Below are positions 7,458 through 12,462 of a stretch of DNA of 12,462 bases, in pieces (the first letter of the stretch is position 1; every line of letters starts with the position of its first letter). The notes beneath the pieces are model-generated. The model worked only from the letters and a program-made list of their open reading frames with translations, was not told the origin of the DNA and did not search any database. Made by a program: the position numbers and the translations under genes. Origin of the DNA: JAYSRU01 sp043720875 (GTDB taxonomy: Bacteria; Bacteroidota; Bacteroidia; Flavobacteriales_D; Crocinitomicaceae); the NCBI GenBank assembly GCA_043720875.1, contig JAYSRU010000154.1, positions 1 to 12,462 of the forward strand. Direction: 5' to 3'.

Positions 7458-8039
7458 TTAATCAATCACGATTTGATGACGTGTCAAAAGTCCAGCAATA
7501 CCAGACAATGCAAATATTGCCTTTTTGATTTTATTCAATTCTGGGTCTATCGCATAGTTTAGCGCCGTTCGAAAGTCTACTTTTTCAAGATTCGATTTCT
7601 GAAATGTTGCCCGTTCCAATTCAGTATTTTGGAAAACCGAACCAGTCAAATCTACTTCTGTAAAGTCTACTTCTTTTAGCGAACTATCTTGAAATTTGGT
7701 GTTTTTCATTTTCTTTTGAAAGAAAACGGCATAATCCAACAAGCAATTATTAAAATTTACAGCAAACAAAAAATCGCTGCACTGGCTAAAATCAATCCCA
7801 ATTAATTTGCAGCCGATAAATTTACAATCTTTCAACCCAACACCATTAAACTTAGCAAGCGAGAAATTACATTCAGTAAATTTACAATCCACGAAGTCGT
7901 TGTAACTTAAGTCACTTTTCGAAAAGTCACAATTATTGAATTCACAATTGTTAAACTCACCATTGGCTAAACTTTTGTTCGAAAAATCCTTATTTTCAAA
8001 CGATTTATCTTCGTATAAACTTACTTCGTTTTGGGACAT
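7458..8039 (-). CDS. Pentapeptide-repeat protein (Qnr/McbG-like layout)
   Basis: Residues about 14-152 are built from A(D/N)LxF-type pentapeptides, for example EFNNC, DFSKS, KFTEC and DFTEV, which fold into a right-handed quadrilateral beta-helix. The run is broken near residues 100-113 (LDYAVFFQKKMKN), as in the two-coil organisation of Qnr-type proteins. The C-terminal segment is DFRTA followed by IDPELNKIKKA and LSGIAGLL. Qnr and McbG mimic DNA and protect gyrase from quinolones or microcin B17. Many chromosomal relatives have no proven role, so resistance is only an inference here. It is 193 residues, full length and cytoplasmic. A -7 box lies 49 bases upstream. Confidence 0.88.
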   Translation of the reverse strand: MSQNEVSLYEDKSFENKDFSNKSLANGEFNNCEFNNCDFSKSDLSYNDFVDCKFTECNFSLAKFNGVGLKDCKFIGCKLIGIDFSQCSDFLFAVNFNNCLLDYAVFFQKKMKNTKFQDSSLKEVDFTEVDLTGSVFQNTELERATFQKSNLEKVDFRTALNYAIDPELNKIKKAIFALSGIAGLLTRHQIVID

Positions 8040-8087
8040 TTTCTATGTATTAAAATTTGACAGAAACTTGAGTCGATTCTTTTTCAA

Positions 8088-8095
8088 CAAAAATA
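8088..8095 (-). promoter_or_regulatory. -7 box TATTTTTG for the pentapeptide-repeat gene
   Basis: On the minus strand this reads TATTTTTG, an exact fit to TAnnTTTG, 48 bases before the ATG. A -33 element is not obvious. Confidence 0.45.
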
Positions 8096-8156
8096 CAAAA
8101 TGGCATCCATTTACACAGACACCATTTACAATCAAAATACAATATTTTGTTAGTTC

Positions 8157-8366
8157 CTATTTTTTCTCAACTGGACATGTAGACAATCCCACAATTTTAT
8201 ACAATGGACAAAATCCAATTAAACTAGTTAATACAAAAACAGCCGATAATGCAATTAAAACTATGCCAACTGTGCCCGAAACAACATCGGTTAAATACAA
8301 AACAATCATCAACGCCGACAATAACAAACGAACAATTTTATCTACGTTTCCCATATTTTTTTTCAT
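8157..8366 (-). CDS. DUF2892 (YgaP-like transmembrane) small membrane protein
   Basis: This is a 69-residue protein that is almost entirely two transmembrane helices (about 11-27 and 32-50), followed by GFCPLY and STC with Cys53 and Cys64. The MKKNMG start, two helices and FCPLYxxxGxSTC tail are the DUF2892 pattern, also found fused to rhodanese in YgaP. The paired cysteines and that fusion hint at sulfur or redox chemistry, but stand-alone members have no known function. An internal ATG (Met5, at 8352-8354) exists, but the first fits the family better and has a purine-rich AAAAAAGGG stretch just upstream. It is transcribed away from the pseudo-zincin gene. Confidence 0.85.
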   Translation of the reverse strand: MKKNMGNVDKIVRLLLSALMIVLYLTDVVSGTVGIVLIALSAVFVLTSLIGFCPLYKIVGLSTCPVEKK

Positions 8367-8481
8367 AACAACCCTTTTTTAAATCAATTAAATAAATACA
8401 CCATAATGGAAATGGTACTCAAGCAAATTAGACATACCCATGCTAGTTTCAGAACTTTTTTCATTTCCACTTTCTTTAAAT

Positions 8482-8489
8482 CAAAAGTA
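8482..8489 (-). promoter_or_regulatory. -7 box TACTTTTG for the DUF2892 gene
   Basis: The minus strand reads TACTTTTG, identical to the box before sucD. It would give a leader of about 110 bases before the ATG ending at 8366. A -33 TTG at proper spacing is not seen. Confidence 0.45.
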
Positions 8490-8585
8490 GTTTCCCCAAT
8501 CAACACTTAAAGTGACTTTTATCACCTTACAATCAGATAAATATCAATCCAATAATTTATTACATCCCAACAACTATTTTTTAGG

Positions 8586-8593
8586 TAATTTTG
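8586..8593 (+). promoter_or_regulatory. -7 box TAATTTTG for the pseudo-zincin operon
   Basis: TAATTTTG fits TAnnTTTG and ends only 13 bases before the ATG at 8607. The mRNA leader would be about 8-14 bases, close to leaderless. No clear -33 element is seen. Confidence 0.45.
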
Positions 8594-8606
8594 TACTCAT
8601 CACGCT

Positions 8607-9728
8607 ATGTACATGCCCCAATTTTTACTTTTCATATCGCTTTTATTTTTTCAACTATCGTTATCCGGTCAATCTGCACCTGTACATTTATTGTTTGAAA
8701 AAGATACCAACGAAGTTTATGGCCTTGATACATGTTCTAGCACCCTAAGAGAAAGAAATAAAAATACAAAAACAGCTGGCTTCTTAGCCGTCAAATCTAT
8801 TGCTCAAGGCTCAACATCGCGTTTAATCTTCCATGAAAAAAATAATTATTTTCTTGCATCTAACAACCTAATTTTACGGATAAAAAATACACATGAAATA
8901 CTCAAATTTACACTTTTAAGTACAAACAAGTATGAATTATTACTCCCAGAATCATTCACAGATTACACAATAGATGTGGCGTATGATGGCAATACAATTG
9001 GATTAATCGCCGTACGCGTTTTACCACCAAAGGTGTATTCAATTAGAATTATTCCCACGCAATCAACGCGTTACAATTGCCCTAAGATAGAACGAGAACT
9101 TAATTATATGTTTCGATTCGCCAATATTAAGTTCGAAATAACAGCAATCCATCCACGCATAGTAAAAAAAGAGGATACTGATAAATTGGATAACCCAAAT
9201 GCAAGCCGAACTGCTTATACCACCCAAATGCATGAGGTTAGAGATCTGTATTTTGCTAAGCATCCTCAAAAAGACAACAATCCATGTTACTTCCTAATTG
9301 ACGGTTTTGTTAACGAGACACTTGAAGGATTTTCGGTACGTTCAAAATCTTTAGGATTTATTAAAGCTGGATCCTCGAAATCTATAGCGCGAATCATAGC
9401 AAATGAATTTTCTTATGGATATGCCGCAGTTAACCCAAAAGACACAAGCCACTTATTGGACTTTAAAGCTAACATTATTAACAATGAGGAAGCTTGGAAT
9501 CAGCTTCAAAACATACCAGCAATTGGGTCCTTTTACGATGACTATGAAAACGTGGCGAGTAGCAATGGATTAATTGCTTATTACTTTTGGAAAACCAACA
9601 AAGACGGGAGCATAAAAATCGAAAATGGTAACTTCCTAGCATCCATAAAAAGACCTTATAAAAAAAAACACCTACTCCTATCACCTCGAGATTCGTCACT
9701 TTTTTTACAAAGTTTTATTCACAATTAA
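8607..9728 (+). CDS. Exported zincin-like protein lacking all zinc-binding histidines (pseudo-metallopeptidase)
   Basis: This is a 373-residue protein with a signal peptide (residues 1 to about 22, ending SLSGQ). Residues about 25-140 look beta-rich. Residues about 144-300 follow the layout I remember for Bacteroidota zinc metallopeptidases: a FLIDGF strand (229-234 area), a short segment ending SLGFI, then the active-site helix and the turn after it. Where those enzymes have HExxHxxxxxH, this one has N266-E267-F-S-Y270...N276. The catalytic Glu is kept and the three His are N, Y and N at exact spacing. HLLDF (282-286) stands where NLMDY is usual. It is thus likely catalytically dead, perhaps a binding or regulatory protein. 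The start may be Met1 or Met3 (8613). It ends 3 bases before ATG 9732 of the hydrolase gene. The homology is from pattern recognition and needs profile support. Confidence 0.75.
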   Translation: MYMPQFLLFISLLFFQLSLSGQSAPVHLLFEKDTNEVYGLDTCSSTLRERNKNTKTAGFLAVKSIAQGSTSRLIFHEKNNYFLASNNLILRIKNTHEILKFTLLSTNKYELLLPESFTDYTIDVAYDGNTIGLIAVRVLPPKVYSIRIIPTQSTRYNCPKIERELNYMFRFANIKFEITAIHPRIVKKEDTDKLDNPNASRTAYTTQMHEVRDLYFAKHPQKDNNPCYFLIDGFVNETLEGFSVRSKSLGFIKAGSSKSIARIIANEFSYGYAAVNPKDTSHLLDFKANIINNEEAWNQLQNIPAIGSFYDDYENVASSNGLIAYYFWKTNKDGSIKIENGNFLASIKRPYKKKHLLLSPRDSSLFLQSFIHN

Positions 9729-9731
9729 AAA

Positions 9732-9915
9732 ATGGGATATCAATTTACTTCATTTTTTAAGTTTATTCCTTACTTGTATTTTTTGGTTCAAATTTCGAAA
9801 GAAACTTAAGCTTAGTAGATTTTATTTAGCTGCGAAGAGATCTTGGATTTTTACATCAACCATTCGTCTCGCTTGGTTATCTATCACGACTTGTTTCTTA
9901 CTTCTCTGCTTCGTT
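9732..9915 (+). other. Missed N-terminal part of the hydrolase gene: two transmembrane helices, apparent frameshift
   Basis: The reading frame of the hydrolase is open from 9649, well upstream of its first ATG at 9916, and contains no ATG, GTG or TTG in between. Translated from 9733 it gives a hydrophobic helix (INLLHFLSLFLTCIFWF), a basic loop (KFRKKLKLSRF then AAKR), and a second helix (LAWLSITTCFLLLCFVMI) whose last residues include the ATG at 9916. An ATG at 9732, 3 bases after the upstream gene, is one base out of frame. Removing one G from the GGG at 9734-9736 would give M-D-I-N-L-L and an intact 491-residue protein. The alternatives are an ATT start at 9724 or a frameshift fusion with the upstream gene. 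As read, frame 0 from 9732 stops at 9809 after 25 codons. Confidence 0.7.
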
Positions 9916-11208
9916 ATGATCGACAAAGGATATGCATTGTATGAAGTAAAAGCAGGGGAAATTCAAGAATTTGCTGGTTTTAAACCTTACGCAGTTGTTC
10001 AGAAAATTAGCGAAACAGTTCATCCTAAACGAAAATCAGAAAAAGACATTGGCTCTGAATTCATAATTCAAAAAGGAAGACAATATGAAGTTAAACATGT
10101 TGAACAAGTTTGTTATTTCAAAGCCATCGTCGATGAGAATCAAAAAATAACCGAGTTAAGGTTTGTAGCAGCTAGCCAAGCGTTAAAATTGAGAAATAAC
10201 AAATTAACTATTCAGTCTCAAAGTCATTATCAGGTAGTGGATTGCTACACACAAAAAGGCGAATTTATTTCCCAAAACGTTTACAATCATTTAGGGACCG
10301 ACATCACTAACAAATTAATGCTAAAAGACATACCCAAGCGAATTTTAGTTTTTGTAAATGGTTATCGTCCAACCTCATTAAGCAATTCATTAGATAAAAA
10401 TATTGCTGATATTGAAAGAAAAGGACTTGAATTTCCTGAGACTTTTAACAACCTATACAATTATGACCGCTACAATTATTGGCGTCCTTGGGGAGAGATC
10501 GATGTTTTACTCAGCAAGCGCATCAATCCTTCTGAAGCTTACTATGCAGACGGGCACCATTCTGTAGAAACCTCTAATTATAGAAGTTTATTAAACTTCT
10601 CTTATAATTCCGCCGTATACCCGAAACGCTGCGGTATTAAGCGACATCATTGCAAAACAACCACATTGGTGAAAAATACGCTGTTCAAATCCAGAACTGT
10701 TCAAACCTACAGTCTTTTACCCATTAAATCCAATTCTACTGGGTTCGAAAATCGAAAAAAAAATGGAGAAATTGCTGGGAGAAATTTGCTTCAGTTATTA
10801 AATGAACTGCCTAATACTTCAAAAAACGATACGCTGTTTATTGTTGCACACAGCATGGGCTTTGCCTACTCATTAGGGATGATTGAGGTGATGCGTGGAC
10901 ATATTAATTTCGGTTCATTCTATATTATCGCGCCCGAAAATGCTAAGGCGGGTACAGTTATTCCAAAGGAATGGCAATCCATCTTTCAATACGGGAGTAA
11001 TTTTAATAAAGGTGAAAGAGATGCTCCTTGTCTGCAAGATGGAGTTGCACCGCAAACATCAGTGGCTGGAATTCAAAAAAATCAGCGCATTTATACACCT
11101 GCAACAAACTATACAAAAAAAGGTTTTTTCGATTCACACTTTATAGGATACTTTACGTGGATATTAGATATAAAACCAACTGAAAAAGGAGCCATTAAGC
11201 AATATTAA
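9916..11208 (+). CDS. Alpha/beta-hydrolase-like serine hydrolase, membrane-anchored if the upstream frame is included
   Basis: Numbering is from the ATG at 9916 (430 residues). Residues about 10-135 form an uncharacterised region. From 141 an alpha/beta-hydrolase pattern begins: strand RILVFVNGYRP (142-151), then a block rich in aromatic residues, Cys and His (YNYWRPWGEID, YYADGHHSVETSN, YPKRC, HHC; 187-246). Next comes strand LFIV and the nucleophile elbow AHSMG (311-315, Ser313), a G-x-S-x-G variant with Ala in the first place. Candidate acid and base are a residue near 351-378 and His408 (FFDSHFIGYF). The substrate is unknown; lipase, esterase or peptidase are all possible. The true N-terminus probably lies upstream (see 9732-9915), where two membrane helices would place this domain in the periplasm. 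It is likely co-transcribed with the pseudo-zincin gene. Confidence 0.75.
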   Translation: MIDKGYALYEVKAGEIQEFAGFKPYAVVQKISETVHPKRKSEKDIGSEFIIQKGRQYEVKHVEQVCYFKAIVDENQKITELRFVAASQALKLRNNKLTIQSQSHYQVVDCYTQKGEFISQNVYNHLGTDITNKLMLKDIPKRILVFVNGYRPTSLSNSLDKNIADIERKGLEFPETFNNLYNYDRYNYWRPWGEIDVLLSKRINPSEAYYADGHHSVETSNYRSLLNFSYNSAVYPKRCGIKRHHCKTTTLVKNTLFKSRTVQTYSLLPIKSNSTGFENRKKNGEIAGRNLLQLLNELPNTSKNDTLFIVAHSMGFAYSLGMIEVMRGHINFGSFYIIAPENAKAGTVIPKEWQSIFQYGSNFNKGERDAPCLQDGVAPQTSVAGIQKNQRIYTPATNYTKKGFFDSHFIGYFTWILDIKPTEKGAIKQY

Positions 11209-11298
11209 TTTTTTCATAATGCTACTTTTTTAAATCAATACAAGCTACACTATAATCGCTAAATTGTACAGTTTGTGTAAAAAATGTTAATAAAGTTG

Positions 11299-11306
11299 TA
11301 CATTTG
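11299..11306 (+). promoter_or_regulatory. -7 box TACATTTG for the 11356 operon
   Basis: TACATTTG fits TAnnTTTG and lies 49 bases before the ATG at 11356. A TTTG at 11272-11275 is 23 bases upstream, a little far for a -33. TTGTACA, containing palindrome TGTACA, occurs at 11264-11270 and again overlapping this box at 11296-11302, 32 bases (about three helical turns) apart. Confidence 0.45.
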
Positions 11307-11311
11307 GCGCA

Positions 11312-11339
11312 CAACTATCGCTAAACAGTTGCGTCAACT
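11312..11339 (+). promoter_or_regulatory. Alternative hairpins in the leader of the 11356 operon
   Basis: AGTTG at 11327-11331 can pair either with CAACT at 11312-11316 or with CAACT at 11335-11339 (loop CGT). These are mutually exclusive 5-bp stems just before the start codon. They are short and could be chance in an AT-rich leader. Confidence 0.25.
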
Positions 11340-11355
11340 ATAAAACTGCCTTTAA

Positions 11356-11661
11356 ATGAAAAAAATACTACTTTCGTTTGCACTCCTAATTTCCTTGGGT
11401 TTTAACGCTCAAACACCTGGTACTGAATCACAAACTCCCTATATTTTTTGCGATCACTTACGTGGAACTTTTCATATTGAAACGAATACGCGTTTACCGT
11501 TAAGCGCACATATTAATATGTGCGACCTTATAACTGAAAAAAGACATGCCACTGAAGTTGTGCGTTTTGTATACAGCAACAACATGACGTTAGTAATTAT
11601 TCCTCAATCAGCTATTGATCATTCTGAATTCATCACTAAAGAAATTATTTATGTTAAGTAA
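11356..11661 (+). CDS. Small exported protein of unknown function
   Basis: This is a 101-residue protein with a good signal peptide (MKKILLSFALLISLGFNAQ), leaving about 82 mature residues. I do not recognise a family. Two cysteines (Cys32 and Cys56) could form a disulfide after export. The second half (about 60-101) alternates hydrophobic and polar residues in a way that suggests beta strands. The last 11 bases overlap the start of the large secreted protein (ATG at 11651), so the two are translationally coupled. The small protein may be a partner, chaperone or periplasmic helper for it. Composition and codon use resemble the neighbours. Confidence 0.7.
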   Translation: MKKILLSFALLISLGFNAQTPGTESQTPYIFCDHLRGTFHIETNTRLPLSAHINMCDLITEKRHATEVVRFVYSNNMTLVIIPQSAIDHSEFITKEIIYVK

Positions 11662-12462
11662 ATTACTTTTTACCTTTTTAGGTGTTTTATGCACCATACA
11701 AACGCTATGGGCTCAGCCTGCAAATGATGCATGCGCAACTGCTCAAGTTGTAACAATTCCATCTTCTGGAACTATTTGTATCAATTCTACCAATACTGGA
11801 GCAACTTCAGACTTGTTTACCAATGGTTGTGATACCGGAGCACCTGGAAATGAAGTTTGGTATACATTCGTAGCAACTGGATCTTCAAATTCAGTAACGG
11901 TTACACCAACTGGAGGTGCAACAAGCATGGTCGCTTCTTTCATGACCGGTGGCTGTGCTACTCCTACTTTGTTAAATTGTGGGGCTGCCGTTGGGGCTGC
12001 TCCCGTTACTACTTCTTTTGTATGTACTCCTGGAACTCAAATATGGATTTCTGTTGAATCGAATGGTGTAAATGGGAATTTTCAAGCATGCTTTAACAGT
12101 CTTACTCCTCCTCCAATTCCTGGTGGAACATGTGCAACGGCTGCTACTTTATGCACAACAAACAGCTTTACAATAAACCCTTACCCCGCAAACGCAGCTG
12201 TTATTACTCCTTTATGTTTCCCAACTCCATTTCAACGCCCACTTTTTTATAAATTTACCGTTGGATTAACCGGATCATTAGAGTTTTTAGTGGATCCACT
12301 CGGAAATGTAGAATATGATTGGGTGCTTTATAATATATCAGGCGGTTGCCCTGGCACTGAAGTGTGTTGTAACTTTAATTTCGGGGGTGCTGTTGGGAGT
12401 CCAATGGGAATGTCACTCACAGGAACCGAACCTTGTGGAGCATCCGGTGGAGCCGGTGCACC
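11651..12462 (+). CDS. Large secreted adhesin-type protein, N-terminal part only (runs off the window)
   Basis: The frame is open from ATG 11651 to the end of the window, at least 270 residues, with no stop. A signal peptide (MLSKLLFTFLGVLC to LWA) is cut before QPANDACATA. Residues about 22-150 form one beta-sandwich-like domain with spaced cysteines and an NEVWYTF strand, resembling the pre-peptidase-C-terminal type repeats of Bacteroidota surface proteins. A proline-rich hinge (TPPPIPGGT, about 151-159) leads to a second domain starting CATAATLC, with FYKFTV and DWVLYNISGGCPG. That pattern is common in large proteins ending in a gliding-motility or T9SS type B domain, which would lie outside this window. 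The mature part is rich in Thr, Gly, Ala and Cys. The ATG overlaps the end of the preceding small gene by 11 bases. Confidence 0.85.
   Translation, partial: MLSKLLFTFLGVLCTIQTLWAQPANDACATAQVVTIPSSGTICINSTNTGATSDLFTNGCDTGAPGNEVWYTFVATGSSNSVTVTPTGGATSMVASFMTGGCATPTLLNCGAAVGAAPVTTSFVCTPGTQIWISVESNGVNGNFQACFNSLTPPPIPGGTCATAATLCTTNSFTINPYPANAAVITPLCFPTPFQRPLFYKFTVGLTGSLEFLVDPLGNVEYDWVLYNISGGCPGTEVCCNFNFGGAVGSPMGMSLTGTEPCGASGGAGA

Larger units (their letters stand above)
8367..8606. other. Divergent intergenic region, 240 bases
   Basis: This is the longest non-coding stretch in the window, between the minus-strand DUF2892 gene and the plus-strand pseudo-zincin gene. It contains one promoter box for each direction, described separately. 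I find no convincing ORF, no strong hairpin and no repeat in it. Confidence 0.7.

Noticed and set aside
7434..7466. ATTGATT / AATCAAT inverted repeat near the end of the pentapeptide-repeat gene
   Set aside because: The stem is all AT-rich with a long loop and no T-run, and is likely chance.
7936..8382. 148-codon plus-strand ORF
   Set aside because: It runs antisense across the pentapeptide-repeat start and the DUF2892 gene. Both of those have clear family signatures, so this is a shadow.
8512..8748. 78-codon plus-strand ORF overlapping the pseudo-zincin start
   Set aside because: It is in a different frame from the 373-residue protein with a signal peptide, lacks recognisable features, and spans the promoter box.
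9732..9809. 25-codon ORF starting at ATG 9732 as a separate small hydrophobic protein
   Set aside because: It is short, and the overlapping +1 frame encodes a better membrane hairpin continuous with the hydrolase. It is more likely the broken start of that gene.
1..12462. CRISPR arrays, tRNA/rRNA genes, IS elements, attachment sites
   Set aside because: I looked for regular spaced repeats, transposase-like motifs and RNA gene signatures and found none.

Overview
The window looks like chromosomal DNA from a member of the Bacteroidota, most likely order Flavobacteriales. The base composition is AT-rich. Several genes sit behind the Bacteroidota-type -7 box TAnnTTTG, and Shine-Dalgarno sequences are weak. 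There is a T9SS type A sorting domain, a PKD domain, and a secreted protein of the kind that often ends in a gliding-motility C-terminal domain. I see no rRNA, tRNA, CRISPR array, IS element or phage gene. No stretch longer than about 240 bases lacks a gene.

Region 1 (11-4954, + strand) is mostly housekeeping. It holds a CDP-alcohol phosphatidyltransferase (phospholipid head-group chemistry), a translationally coupled pair (exported TraB/GumN-type protein and FKBP-type prolyl isomerase lipoprotein), sucD (succinyl-CoA synthetase alpha) with its own promoter and terminator, and a 545-residue exported protein with a long Thr/Asn-rich linker.

Region 2 (5033-8366, - strand) faces region 1 across a near-perfect palindrome that should terminate both directions. 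Its genes are a GNAT acetyltransferase coupled to a DUF6526-type membrane protein, a secreted SGNH/DUF4886-like hydrolase with PKD and T9SS sorting domains, a pentapeptide-repeat protein, and a small DUF2892 membrane protein.

Region 3 (8607-12462, + strand) is the unusual part. An exported protein resembles Bacteroidota zinc metallopeptidases, but all three histidines of the HExxHxxxxxH motif are replaced (N-E-F-S-Y...N). Immediately downstream is an alpha/beta-hydrolase-like serine hydrolase. Its annotatable ATG lies inside a hydrophobic segment, and the same frame stays open upstream past the end of the first gene, encoding two apparent transmembrane helices. The gene is either disrupted by a one-base indel next to ATG 9732, started from a non-standard codon, or joined to the first gene by a frameshift. 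The pair is probably a two-part envelope system: an inactive zincin plus a membrane-anchored hydrolase. A second operon follows, with a 101-residue exported protein of unknown function overlapping by 11 bases a large secreted adhesin-type protein cut off by the window edge.

All family assignments come from motifs and remembered family patterns. No database search was run.
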